64,000 nucleotides of DNA, taken from positions 1-64,000 of the forward strand of contig NZ_JBHTJM010000002.1 of NCBI RefSeq assembly GCF_042675745.1, read 5' to 3'. The notes beneath the pieces were generated by a model. The model was not told the DNA's origin. It saw only the letters and a program-made list of their open reading frames with translations, and made no database searches. This DNA is from Pseudofulvibacter geojedonensis (lineage in GTDB: Bacteria; Bacteroidota; Bacteroidia; Flavobacteriales; Flavobacteriaceae). Shown here piece by piece: positions 34,208-43,443 of the stretch. Every line of letters begins with the position of its first letter. Positions within the stretch are counted from its first letter, which is position 1. The translations under genes were made by a program, and so were the position numbers.

Positions 34208-36904
34208 TTAGCGTTTTGTTACCCATACTTTTTTACTTTTTTTAAAAAAAAGTAATATTAAGAGAAATAATAGTGTGATTAGTAATACTAAAATTGGATA
34301 CAAATATGAATTAGACTTGGCTTGTATTACACCAATTCCATCTCCAATTAAAATAAATGAACTCCAATAAAAAGGAGACACTTCAGATCCAGAATTGTTA
34401 CTAATATAATCTAGCTTTGCTTTATGAAGTGCTTCAGATTTAGAGTTTCCATTATTTAATTTCTTATAAAAATCTACCATTATCTTTTCAGTAGTTTTAT
34501 CATTTAAGTTCCATAAACTAGATATTACTGTATTTGTTCCTGAAAAGAAAAAGCCTCTAGCTAAACTCATAACCCCCTCACCACTTTTTAATATTCCTTG
34601 TGAAGTTTTACAAGCACTTAACACCACTAAATCTGCCTGGTTTTTTGTTGCATATATTTCATTTAAACAAACTTTAGAGTCATAAAAGGCTAACCACGGA
34701 TTGGTTTGTTCATCTAATCCAGAGTGTGTTGCCAAGTGTACAATGTTATAGTTTCCAAAATCTGTTAAGAATTGCTTTTTAGAAGCCTCGCTTTCTGTAT
34801 AAACCTTATCATTAAAAATAGTATTTATGGTTTCTACTTCTTTTACTGAATTAGAAAGAACACTCAAGCTATTATCTTTAAACTTTTTAGGAGCAAATGC
34901 TAAAAAAGTTTTCTCTGGAGCTCTTAAAACACTATTCTTTGAATTTAAATATGAAAAAGAGTACACATAATCTATTTGGTTAGAAATAATTAAATAGGGT
35001 ATGTTTTTAGTATCTTTTACTTTCTCAACTACAAGAGCTTCTAGAGGAATATTTTGCAGATTACCATCGGTAGCAATAGATAATTTTTTTCCTTTTAATT
35101 TTTGATAGATATGAGTTGGTAATATTGTGTTAAATATTTTATTTGCCAGCAAATTATAGCTTAATACTTCTTCTTTAGTTATAAATGGTTGCTGTAGCTT
35201 TTTCCTTAACTCAAGTATATTTTTATTCAAGTCTGAAACATTTTTCAACTCGTACAAATCAGTACTATTATTAGTAATTGCTAAAGCAAATGCATCATCA
35301 TTATTAATAATAAATTGTAAAGTAGCCTCATTTGATTTTACAAATAGCTCTTTATGTTCTTCAATACTTAATATTGGTAATTGTTTACGCAACCTGGCAT
35401 ATTCTGGGTATGCAAAAGCTAAAGAATCTTTAAACCTAGAGTAAGCATTTTTTAAATCAAACAATAAATCTGCATTATTACTAGCTTGTGTTATTTGTTG
35501 TCTGTAGCTGAAATCTTTAGTTACTAATTGTTCTGGCAGATTACTAACTAATTTTGCTTGTTTATCATTTACCCGCTCTAAAAGCAATAAAGCTTTGTTT
35601 TTTTCCATAAAGTAATAAGCTAAATCTGTTCGTTTTAGTTTATTACAAACCGCAATTGCTTGTATATATAAATTGGCTCCTTTTTCTCTCCAAAACAATT
35701 TAGACAAGCGTTCTCCTGTATTAAATGTTATTGCATCTGTTAGTCGGTCTGCTAACTGAAAATCTGTCAAAGCATTTTTTAAGTATTCGTCCTTAGAATC
35801 AAACTTATACCATGAATACCAAAAATTTGCACGTTTAATTAAATAGCTTAAAACTTTTAAACGATTAGGCGAGTTTTCTAAAACAGCTATATCTAATTCT
35901 TGGTTAGCTTCTTCATCTTCAAAAGCCAATAAATTTATTGCCTTATCATAACAATTTTTAGCTTCTATATAATTCATTGATTTTAAATAATAATCAGCTA
36001 AATTATAATTCAATGAAGCCTTTCTTCTTGCGTTATCTTCAGCAAATAAAAAACCTTTCTTTAAGTACTTAAAGCTGTTATCATATAAAGAATCTTGTAA
36101 GTATAAATAACCAATATTATTATACAACAACGCTATAGCATTAGAATCTTTACGTTTATATGAAATTTCGAGAGCAGTATTATAATGCTTAAGTGCTAAT
36201 TCCTTTTTTTTAAGTTCTTCATAAACATTTCCGAAACTTAAATTGATAATATATTTATCTCTACTACCAACATATTTTTCTAAAGAATCTGCTTTTTTTA
36301 AATAAAGAATTGTCAAGTCATTATTTTTATACCCCATTGACGTATAGACACTAGATATATTGATATAACTTTTGCATAAACTATTAAAATCTTTATTTGC
36401 TAGATAGAATTTTTCTATTTTATCAAAATATCTAAAGCATTTCTCAAAATCTCCTAATCTTTTATACACTAGAATAAGCTCAGCGTAAGCTTTGTTTTTT
36501 AACCGTTCATTTCCTTCAAGTTCTACAAGTCGCTGAAAAGTTTTTATAGCTAAAGAATAATTACCAGATTTGTTATAATACAACCCTAAATTAAAAAGGC
36601 TTTTAGCTAAGTTTAAAGTATCATCATCTAACTCTCTAATACTTATCGCATTTTTTATTGCTAAAATACTTTCACTGTATTTATTATTTTTATTTAAATA
36701 ACGTGCATAAACATGATATATGTAAGATTTTTGTTGATTGGTTAATGCAGTATTATTTATTATTGAGTCTATCTTCTTTTTTTTACTAAAAAAAGATTCA
36801 TCATATTTAAATATACTATCTATAGAAGCTTTATTATAGCTAGTTTCTTGAGATAATAGAGTATTAACAACTAAAACTATTATAAAAAATATATGTAACC
36901 TCAA
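34208..36904 (-). CDS. TPR-CHAT domain protein (caspase-like), membrane anchored
   Basis: 898 residues: a signal peptide or N-terminal anchor (about 1-18), a long tetratricopeptide array (about 50-420), a CHAT protease domain (about 600-850) and one C-terminal transmembrane helix (LYPILVLLITLLFLLILLFF) with a basic tail. The CHAT catalytic dyad is visible as His in HLATHSG (near 725) and Cys in LSACKTS (near 764). CHAT proteases are separase/caspase relatives; several act in regulated cell death or defence. The topology puts the catalytic domain in the periplasm. A TAAATTTG box lies at 36934-36941. An ECF sigma and anti-sigma pair is encoded close by and divergently. Confidence 0.85.
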   Translation of the reverse strand: MRLHIFFIIVLVVNTLLSQETSYNKASIDSIFKYDESFFSKKKKIDSIINNTALTNQQKSYIYHVYARYLNKNNKYSESILAIKNAISIRELDDDTLNLAKSLFNLGLYYNKSGNYSLAIKTFQRLVELEGNERLKNKAYAELILVYKRLGDFEKCFRYFDKIEKFYLANKDFNSLCKSYINISSVYTSMGYKNNDLTILYLKKADSLEKYVGSRDKYIINLSFGNVYEELKKKELALKHYNTALEISYKRKDSNAIALLYNNIGYLYLQDSLYDNSFKYLKKGFLFAEDNARRKASLNYNLADYYLKSMNYIEAKNCYDKAINLLAFEDEEANQELDIAVLENSPNRLKVLSYLIKRANFWYSWYKFDSKDEYLKNALTDFQLADRLTDAITFNTGERLSKLFWREKGANLYIQAIAVCNKLKRTDLAYYFMEKNKALLLLERVNDKQAKLVSNLPEQLVTKDFSYRQQITQASNNADLLFDLKNAYSRFKDSLAFAYPEYARLRKQLPILSIEEHKELFVKSNEATLQFIINNDDAFALAITNNSTDLYELKNVSDLNKNILELRKKLQQPFITKEEVLSYNLLANKIFNTILPTHIYQKLKGKKLSIATDGNLQNIPLEALVVEKVKDTKNIPYLIISNQIDYVYSFSYLNSKNSVLRAPEKTFLAFAPKKFKDNSLSVLSNSVKEVETINTIFNDKVYTESEASKKQFLTDFGNYNIVHLATHSGLDEQTNPWLAFYDSKVCLNEIYATKNQADLVVLSACKTSQGILKSGEGVMSLARGFFFSGTNTVISSLWNLNDKTTEKIMVDFYKKLNNGNSKSEALHKAKLDYISNNSGSEVSPFYWSSFILIGDGIGVIQAKSNSYLYPILVLLITLLFLLILLFFKKSKKVWVTKR

Positions 36905-37079
36905 ATTAATTAATGCTTATCTATTCGACCTATCAAATTTAAGATATTAGTATTAGCATTGTATTAAAAATGTGTGAAAAAATATATTTTTTATTGACAT
37001 CAGTTGATTACAAGTTGTTTATCATAATTTTCAATAAAAGTAATAGTTTCAAAATTCATTTTATTTATTATTAGCTTAT

Positions 37080-37430
37080 AATGCATCATCATCTTTCTTA
37101 TCTCCCTGATGAATTTCTCTCTTCTGTATTATCTTACACATCATCATCTTTTCCATCTCCTGATGTCTCTCTCTTCTCCATTATCTGACTCATCATCATC
37201 TTTTCCATCTCCTGATGTCTCTCTCTCTTCTGTATTATCTGACACATCATCATCTTTCCCATCTCCTGATGTCTCTCTCTCTTCTGTATTATCTGACACA
37301 TCATCATCTTTCCCATCTCCTGATGTCTCTCTCTCTTCTGTATTATCTGACTCATCATCATCTTTTCCATCTCCTGATGTCTCTCTCTCTTCTGTATTAT
37401 CTGACTCATCATCATCTTTTCCATCTCCAG
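37080..37430 (-). repeat. 54-base tandem repeat, partly degenerate
   Basis: The boundary TGATG recurs at 37161, 37213, 37267, 37321 and 37375. The spacings are 52, 54, 54 and 54 bases. One unit has lost a CT dinucleotide from its CT run, which shifts the reading frame. Degenerate copies continue to about 37080, past the stop codon. Each unit encodes an 18-residue acidic block (EERETSGDGKDDDESDNT or its V variant). Confidence 0.9.
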
Positions 37431-37788
37431 TTGAATTTCCTTCTCTAGAAGCTTGAAATATTAATATATTATCATCAATACTAACTTTTTCTACTTCGCT
37501 ATGCATTGCTATAACCTCTTCTACAACAGCTATATCAAAATTTGGTTTTAACAACCACATTTCCATATTATCACTATGCTTTATAATTTGTTCTATAATA
37601 AATTCATTTTTTAACTCTTGCTTTTTTACAAAAACAGCTCCTTCTTTATAAGTCACAACAACTCTTTTAAAAGAACCATTTAACTCACTGTTAATCTGAT
37701 TATTAGATAAAATATTCGTATCTTCGATAGAACAGCTAGACAATACTAAAAAAATAGTTACGGTAAGAAATAATACAATTTTTTTCAT
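37144..37788 (-). CDS. Lipoprotein with inhibitor-like domain and acidic repeats
   Basis: 214 residues with a lipoprotein signal (lipobox LSSC at about 16-19). The mature domain (RVVVTYKEGAVFV ... EVEKVSIDDNILIF, about 40-110) has the strand order and closing motif of peptidase-propeptide (inhibitor I9-like) domains; this is inference. The rest is 18-residue repeats rich in Asp/Glu, possibly calcium binding. In the last unit a 2-base loss changes the frame and gives an IRRWKR end. A poly-T run of about 12 lies just before the ATG. No subtilisin-type peptidase is next to it, but a CHAT protease gene is. Confidence 0.6.
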   Translation of the reverse strand: MKKIVLFLTVTIFLVLSSCSIEDTNILSNNQINSELNGSFKRVVVTYKEGAVFVKKQELKNEFIIEQIIKHSDNMEMWLLKPNFDIAVVEEVIAMHSEVEKVSIDDNILIFQASREGNSTGDGKDDDESDNTEERETSGDGKDDDESDNTEERETSGDGKDDDVSDNTEERETSGDGKDDDVSDNTEERETSGDGKDDDESDNGEERDIRRWKR

Positions 37789-37840
37789 GATTTTTTTTTT
37801 TTGGTGAATGTTGGTTGCTATTAGATATTTCTAGGAGGGG

Positions 37841-37888
37841 CTCATTTTATAGTTCCTATAAAATGAGTTTTGTTACCCATACTTTTTC
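37841..37888. repeat. Imperfect hairpin plus a 21-base copy of the CHAT gene end
   Basis: CTCATTTTATAG (37841-37852) can pair with CTATAAAAATGAG (37856-37868), leaving one bulged base. Next to it, 37868-37888 is identical, in the same orientation, to 34213-34233, the last codons of the CHAT gene (VWVTK end). It may be a remnant of a duplicated gene end. Confidence 0.6.
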
Positions 37889-37946
37889 ATTTTTTTTTTA
37901 AAAATTTATAATTAGCTTTACTTTATGTATAATATAAAGCAATTCA

Positions 37947-38516
37947 ATGCCTGAAAAACACAGTCTTTTTAATGCCTTAATTAAAGGAGATTCTAGGGGA
38001 ATTTTAGAAATCTACGAGACAGTATTCCCTATTGCTCTAAAACATATTGCAAGAAACAGTGGTAATAAAGAAGATGCCGAAGATATTTTTCAGAAGGCAT
38101 TAATAATGATAACTACAAAGTTTAAAGTAAAAGATTATGAACCTATAGAGAATTTTGAGTCGTATTTACTAGGCGTTTGTAAGAATTTATGGTTAAAAGA
38201 ATTAAATTTTCGAAAAAAGTGGGTAACAAAATCACAAAACTCGGAACTTAATAATGAAGGGAGTGCAAAAATGCTAGCACTAGCCATTTTGGAAAACGAC
38301 AGATGGGAGGCATATTTAAGAAATTTCAACCTTCTGTCTGATAACTGTAAAAAAGTATTATCTCTTTTTTTAAAAAAGAAAAGCTATGCTGAAATAACTA
38401 AAACTTTACAGTACAATTCTGAAACAGTAACCCGCCAGAGAGTTTTTAAATGCAAAGCAAAACTCACTAAGTTAATACAAGCAGACCCTAACTATAAAAA
38501 GTTAAAAAAGATATGA
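37947..38516 (+). CDS. ECF-type RNA polymerase sigma factor
   Basis: 189 residues with sigma-70 region 2 (NSGNKEDAEDIFQKALIMI) and a region 4 helix-turn-helix (LFLKKKSYAEITKTLQYNSETVTRQRVFKCKAKL). It directs polymerase to a small regulon. The next gene overlaps it by 4 bases and has anti-sigma topology. This sigma/TPR pair beside a CHAT gene is a pattern I recall from Bacteroidota; the CHAT gene and the repeat lipoprotein are plausible targets (inference). Confidence 0.85.
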   Translation: MPEKHSLFNALIKGDSRGILEIYETVFPIALKHIARNSGNKEDAEDIFQKALIMITTKFKVKDYEPIENFESYLLGVCKNLWLKELNFRKKWVTKSQNSELNNEGSAKMLALAILENDRWEAYLRNFNLLSDNCKKVLSLFLKKKSYAEITKTLQYNSETVTRQRVFKCKAKLTKLIQADPNYKKLKKI

Positions 38517-39313
38517 ACGACCAACAAAGAACATTGATTATTGACCAGTTTCTAAGAGGTAATCTTTCTGACGCAGAACGTTTACAATTTAAAAAAGAAA
38601 TGTTTGCAGATCCTAGTCTAGCAGAAGAAGTGCAGATAAATAAAAATTTATTTGCCATGTTTGAAACAGACGAATGGGAAGAAATTCATCACTTAAATAA
38701 AGATGGTGTTGCATATGAAGAATATATTCTTAGCGAGGATGCAAAAAAAATACAACAAGCCATTACTGAAGCCAACAAACAATACAGGCGAACTTCTATT
38801 TCCCCAAGAAAACGATATTCATGGTACGCTGTTGCAAGTAGTTTTGTAATTCTACTTGCTGTTGGCTACAGCCTTTGGTTTACAGATAGTAATACCCCTG
38901 AAAATCTGTATGCAGATTACAGTGATTTGTCAAGCCTTCCTTCTCTTACACTGAGAAATGATGCCGACAAATTACTATCTGATGCAGAACAACTATTTTT
39001 AGAGAAAGAGTACACAAACGCTTTAATTGCCTTAGAGTTGTATGAAGCTAAATACAAGACCTCTAACCCATCTACTATTTTATATAAAGGTATTTGCTTA
39101 TTAGAAACAAATAACTTTAATAAAGCCGCTGAAACTTTTACTCTTTTACAAAATAGTAATACTTTAGATAGCGATAAAGCTTATTGGTATTTAGCGATGA
39201 CACATTTAAAACGTAAAGATTTAAAAACAACTAAATCTTTACTTAAAGAGATTGTAAAAAATAAGTATCACAATCATGTAAAAGCTAACCAACTTTTATT
39301 ACAAATTGACTAA
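38513..39313 (+). CDS. Anti-sigma-like membrane protein with periplasmic TPRs
   Basis: 266 residues. A cytoplasmic N-terminus of about 100 residues (RTLIIDQFLRGNLSDAERLQFKKEM resembles anti-sigma N-termini) is followed by one transmembrane helix (about 104-123) and a periplasmic part with TPR-like pairs (YTNALIALELYEAKYKTS, FNKAAETFTLLQ, KAYWYLAMTHLKRKDLKTTKSLLKEI). Its start overlaps the sigma gene by 4 bases, so the two are probably made together. A terminator follows. Confidence 0.75.
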   Translation: MNDQQRTLIIDQFLRGNLSDAERLQFKKEMFADPSLAEEVQINKNLFAMFETDEWEEIHHLNKDGVAYEEYILSEDAKKIQQAITEANKQYRRTSISPRKRYSWYAVASSFVILLAVGYSLWFTDSNTPENLYADYSDLSSLPSLTLRNDADKLLSDAEQLFLEKEYTNALIALELYEAKYKTSNPSTILYKGICLLETNNFNKAAETFTLLQNSNTLDSDKAYWYLAMTHLKRKDLKTTKSLLKEIVKNKYHNHVKANQLLLQID

Positions 39314-39333
39314 ACCCTAATGTTATTTGTACT

Positions 39334-39370
39334 AAAAACACCGTTTAGATATTCTAAACGGTGTTTTTTT
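39334..39370. terminator. Bidirectional terminator
   Basis: AAAAACACCGTTTAG and its mirror CTAAACGGTGTTTTT form a strong stem with A/T runs on both sides. It lies between two convergent genes and can serve both. Confidence 0.9.
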
Positions 39371-39435
39371 TAATTACTATAATTAATTAGCAAATTAAAT
39401 AATCATTTATCTTCTTATCTAAGAATATAGATGGA

Positions 39436-41268
39436 TTATTTTTTATCATTTACCCACTTATCAACTAAATCCTCTAACACATTTAATGGTATGGGCCCGT
39501 TGACCAATACTACATCGTGAAACTCTCTTATATCAAATTGAGCACCCAATTGCTTTTTAGCCTTTTCTCTTAATTCTATAATCTTATTCATACCTATTTT
39601 ATAAGCTGTAGCTTGAGAAGGCATTACAATATGTCTTTCTACCATTTTAACACAATCTCCAATAGCATTAGGTGTATTAGTACTATAATAATCTATGCCT
39701 TGTTGCCTTGTCCATTTTTTAGCATGTATGCCCGTATCTACAACTAATCTGCATGATCTCCATAATTCCATGGCTAATCTTCCGAAATTCGAATAAGGAT
39801 CACTATAAAAACCCATTTCTTTAGGTATAAATTCCGAATACAGCCCCCAACCTTCTATATATGCTGTATATCTTCCATATTTCCTAAACTCTGGAACATT
39901 CTTTAATTCTTGCGCAATAGATATTTGCATATGATGTCCTGGTATTCCTTCATGATAAGCTAGCGCTTCCATTTGATAGCTTGGCATTGAGGCCATATCG
40001 TACATGTTAGCATAATAGGTTCCCGGTCTTTTACCATCTTTAGAAGGACCTTGGTAAAAAGCTTTTCCTGCTGATTTCTCTCTAAATGCTTCTACTTGTT
40101 TTACTTGTAAACCAGCTTTTGGCTTGGTTAAAAAAAGTTCATCTAAACGAGTTTTCATACTATCTATTATAGCAGTAGCTTTTTTCATATACTGCTCTTT
40201 CCCACTTGCTGTTGCCGGAAAATAAAATTCTTTATCTGTTCTCATAAATGTAAAGAACTCTTGTAGGGTTCCATTAAAACCAACTTGTTCTTTTATAGCA
40301 TTCATTTCTGAATGGATACGCTTTACTTCAGATAAGCCAATTTCATGTATCTCATCTGCAGTTAAATTAGTTGTTGTAGTCCTTTTTAAAGCATTGCTAT
40401 AAAACGCTTCTCCCTTAGGAAATTTCCATACACCATCGTCTGTACTAGATGTTTTTTCTTGTTCTTTTAATAAACTTATCAAGCTTTTATATGCTGGTAA
40501 CACACTTTCTAACAAAGCTTTTTCGGCCTCTATAAACAAAGTATCTGTTTTATCAGCCCCTAAATCTATTTTCACTATTTTTTCTTTAAAATCTTCATAA
40601 AGCGTGCTCAAACCTTCTGTTTTATCAAAGGGATATCCTTTTATAATATTTTCTGAATCACTTATAACGTGAGCAAAAACAAACTTAGGAATCATAACTC
40701 CTTGCTTCTCACTAGCTTTTAAATTCTCTTCTAACTGATTAAACAAAGGCTTAATACCATTCAATCTAGCTATATAATCTTCGGCATCGTCTTCAGTTTC
40801 TATTTGATGCATGTTGATTAAAAAAGCAGGAATTTCTGCTTGCATACCATGCATTTGCTCTACTGGATATTTATATAAAACATACTGATGATCTGCTATT
40901 TCATTTTCTAAAGTTTGCTTATATAATTGGTAACTTAACAAATCATCTTCATTTAACAAGCTTGTTTGTATAGAATCTATCAAGTACGATAACGCCTTTT
41001 TAGATTCTTCTACTTCTAAAGCTTTTGCGTAAGGAGAAATATCATCCCATTTATCATAATCATCTTTAATTCCTAACCTAGTCTGACTTTGTGGATGTCT
41101 GTCTAAAAATGCAACAAACTGATTTTCGAAATAGGTATTTAATTTAACACTTTCCTTTGTTATTGCTTCTGTATTATCAAGTATTACTTCAGACTTAGAA
41201 TCCTTTTTGCAAGAACTAAATGCAACAACCAACATAGCACTTAAACTTAGCTTAGCTATATATTTCAT
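39436..41268 (-). CDS. DUF885 family lipoprotein, predicted zinc metallopeptidase
   Basis: 610 residues with a lipoprotein signal (SSC lipobox near 20). The DUF885 core has the zinc motif HEGIPGHH around residue 440, followed by GWGLYSE, typical of the family and similar to carboxypeptidase-like gluzincins. Other family blocks are RPGTYYANM and ELWRSCRLVVDTGIHAKKW. It is probably on the periplasmic side of a membrane and degrades peptides. It stands alone. Confidence 0.88.
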   Translation of the reverse strand: MKYIAKLSLSAMLVVAFSSCKKDSKSEVILDNTEAITKESVKLNTYFENQFVAFLDRHPQSQTRLGIKDDYDKWDDISPYAKALEVEESKKALSYLIDSIQTSLLNEDDLLSYQLYKQTLENEIADHQYVLYKYPVEQMHGMQAEIPAFLINMHQIETEDDAEDYIARLNGIKPLFNQLEENLKASEKQGVMIPKFVFAHVISDSENIIKGYPFDKTEGLSTLYEDFKEKIVKIDLGADKTDTLFIEAEKALLESVLPAYKSLISLLKEQEKTSSTDDGVWKFPKGEAFYSNALKRTTTTNLTADEIHEIGLSEVKRIHSEMNAIKEQVGFNGTLQEFFTFMRTDKEFYFPATASGKEQYMKKATAIIDSMKTRLDELFLTKPKAGLQVKQVEAFREKSAGKAFYQGPSKDGKRPGTYYANMYDMASMPSYQMEALAYHEGIPGHHMQISIAQELKNVPEFRKYGRYTAYIEGWGLYSEFIPKEMGFYSDPYSNFGRLAMELWRSCRLVVDTGIHAKKWTRQQGIDYYSTNTPNAIGDCVKMVERHIVMPSQATAYKIGMNKIIELREKAKKQLGAQFDIREFHDVVLVNGPIPLNVLEDLVDKWVNDKK

Positions 41269-41312
41269 TTGATTTATGTTTTAAGAAACTTAAAAGTACA
41301 AAATTAGAGTAT

Positions 41313-41343
41313 AAAAAAAGCGAGCCGAAGCTCGCTTTTAAAA
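41313..41343 (-). terminator. Terminator after the DsbD-like gene
   Basis: AAAAAAGCGAGC-CGAA-GCTCGCTTTT is a perfect stem with a stable CGAA loop. It lies about 16 bases beyond the stop of the DsbD-like gene. Confidence 0.85.
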
Positions 41344-41358
41344 AATATAAATTACTAT

Positions 41359-43425
41359 TTATTTCTTTTTATATTTCTTTTTATACTTTACAACACCTTT
41401 CCTAAGCCATTTATAATAACTATCAGCATCAAAATCTGCTCCCTGAGGTTTATTCATTCTATTCAATTCTGAATCAACTATAGCATAGTAAGGCTGAGAA
41501 TTAGCTTTAAAATGTTTCACTGAAAAATCCATCCATTTTAAACCTGTCGTTGTTACTTCTTTATCTAATGCTTCTGAATGAAAGTAATCTTTTTTATCTA
41601 ATTTTTTTCTTTCATCAACATATAAAGATACAACTACTACATCATTTTTTAATAAATCTTTAACTCTTGGATCTGACCAAACATTATCTTCCATTTTTCT
41701 ACAATTAGCACATGCATGACCTGTAAAATCTATAAATAATGGTTTGTTAACCTTTTTAGCATATTTATTAGCAGAATCATAATCTAAAAAAACTGGTATT
41801 CCGTTAGCTCCAATTTTTGTATGCTTTTGTTTTAAAATATCACTAGACAAATCCACAGCATCAGTAGTTTCTAAACCATATGGAGCTTCACTATATACTT
41901 TAGGAGGAGTTAATCCACTTAGTATTTTCAAAGGAGCTCCCCATAAACCTGGAATCATATAAACAACGAAAGTAGAAAATACCAATACAAACATTAAACG
42001 AGTCACACTCAATCTTTCTACAGGAGAATCATGAGGCATTTGTATTTTCCCCATTAAGTATAATATAGTTGCTATAAATATTGCAATCCAAATAGCCAAA
42101 AACATTTCTCGTTCTAATATATGTAATTGCCAAACTAAATCTGCATTTGATAAAAATTTAAATGCAAAAGCTAGTTCTAAAAATCCTAAAACAACTTTAA
42201 CTGAATTTAACCAACCACCTGATTTAGGCATAGAATTTAACCATCCAGGAAACATTGCAAACAATGTAAATGGTAATGCTAATGCTATTGCAAAACCTAA
42301 CATACCCATTGCTGGGCCAAATAAATCACCTGATTCTCCAGCTTTTACTAGCAAAGAACCGATAATTGGACCTGTACAAGAGAATGAAACTAAGGCTAAA
42401 GTAAAAGCCATAAAAAAGATACCTACTAAACCACCTTTATCAGAATTTTTATCAGCAGCATTTACCCAAGAACTTGGTAATGTTATTTCAAAAGCTCCAA
42501 AAAATGATAAAGCAAAAATTATGAATAATATAAAGAAAGCAATATTTACCCAAGGGTTAGTTGAAAACTCATTTAATGCAGACACACCAAATATCATGGT
42601 TATTATCATTCCTAAAGCCACATAAATAAAGATAATTGACAAACCATATATAATCGATTTCTTTATTCCTTCGCCTTTAGACTTACTTTGCTTTGTGAAG
42701 AAACTAACTGTCATAGGAATCATAGGAAATATACATGGCATAAATAAAGCTGCTAAACCACCTAAGAATCCTAATATAAAAACACCTAAGGTTGAAGTTT
42801 TTTCCTCTTCTTCATTATCTACCTCTTCTTCTTGATGAAGACTCTCTTCTTCTTCTTCTGTTTCTTTTTTACTTTCGTTTATTTCTTTTTCCTTAACCGA
42901 TACTTTTTTTGACTCAGCCTTTGATAATAATAAATAAGTATCATTTTTACTTTCTATTAATTTAGCCGTAGATAGATCAAACTTTATCTTTTCTGACTCA
43001 AACATACATTTTTCATCATCACAAGCTTGATATGACACTTCTCCTTCAATACTTTTTAAAGTTGGATCTAATAACTTAATTTTTTGAACTAGAGTAGCCT
43101 CGTTATCAAAGAAAGTTAAATCCATCTCAAATACTTTATCAAATTTGGTAATGGTTTTACTTTCAGCAGCTTTTTTAGAAATTATCTCAAATTTCTTATT
43201 TAAAGCTTCTTCATCGTAAAAAAACTCTGTTGGCAAAGCACCACCTTCTGGTAATGTTTGAGAATACAAGTGCCAATGGTCTTCAATCTTGGCCTTATAA
43301 ATTAAATTAAATTCTGTTTCCGAGAGTTTTTCAACTTCGCCTGTCCACTTAACAGGTTTAAAAATTTGTGCTTGCAAGCTGCTTATACTAAACAGCAATA
43401 CAAATAGTAAACACATTTTTTTCAT
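41359..43425 (-). CDS. dsbD: DsbD-like thiol:disulfide interchange protein
   Basis: Transfers reducing power from the cytoplasm to periplasmic thiols. The 688 residues have a signal peptide, an N-terminal DsbD alpha-type domain with a cysteine pair (CDDEKCMFES), an acidic Glu-rich linker (about 185-210), an eight-helix CcdA-like membrane domain (GFLGGLAALFMPCIFPM, FSCTGPIIG) and a C-terminal thioredoxin domain with CANC (GHACANCRKMEDNVW). All three cysteine centres are present. It stands between tilS and a terminator. Confidence 0.9.
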   Translation of the reverse strand: MKKMCLLFVLLFSISSLQAQIFKPVKWTGEVEKLSETEFNLIYKAKIEDHWHLYSQTLPEGGALPTEFFYDEEALNKKFEIISKKAAESKTITKFDKVFEMDLTFFDNEATLVQKIKLLDPTLKSIEGEVSYQACDDEKCMFESEKIKFDLSTAKLIESKNDTYLLLSKAESKKVSVKEKEINESKKETEEEEESLHQEEEVDNEEEEKTSTLGVFILGFLGGLAALFMPCIFPMIPMTVSFFTKQSKSKGEGIKKSIIYGLSIIFIYVALGMIITMIFGVSALNEFSTNPWVNIAFFILFIIFALSFFGAFEITLPSSWVNAADKNSDKGGLVGIFFMAFTLALVSFSCTGPIIGSLLVKAGESGDLFGPAMGMLGFAIALALPFTLFAMFPGWLNSMPKSGGWLNSVKVVLGFLELAFAFKFLSNADLVWQLHILEREMFLAIWIAIFIATILYLMGKIQMPHDSPVERLSVTRLMFVLVFSTFVVYMIPGLWGAPLKILSGLTPPKVYSEAPYGLETTDAVDLSSDILKQKHTKIGANGIPVFLDYDSANKYAKKVNKPLFIDFTGHACANCRKMEDNVWSDPRVKDLLKNDVVVVSLYVDERKKLDKKDYFHSEALDKEVTTTGLKWMDFSVKHFKANSQPYYAIVDSELNRMNKPQGADFDADSYYKWLRKGVVKYKKKYKKK

Positions 43426-43443
43426 AAATAGGGTTCGTTTGGG

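Noticed and set aside
37109..37456. Plus-strand and other-frame open frames with serine-rich or Met-rich repeats
   Set aside because: They are frame shadows of the 54-base repeat; the minus-strand frame has a lipoprotein signal and a plausible domain.
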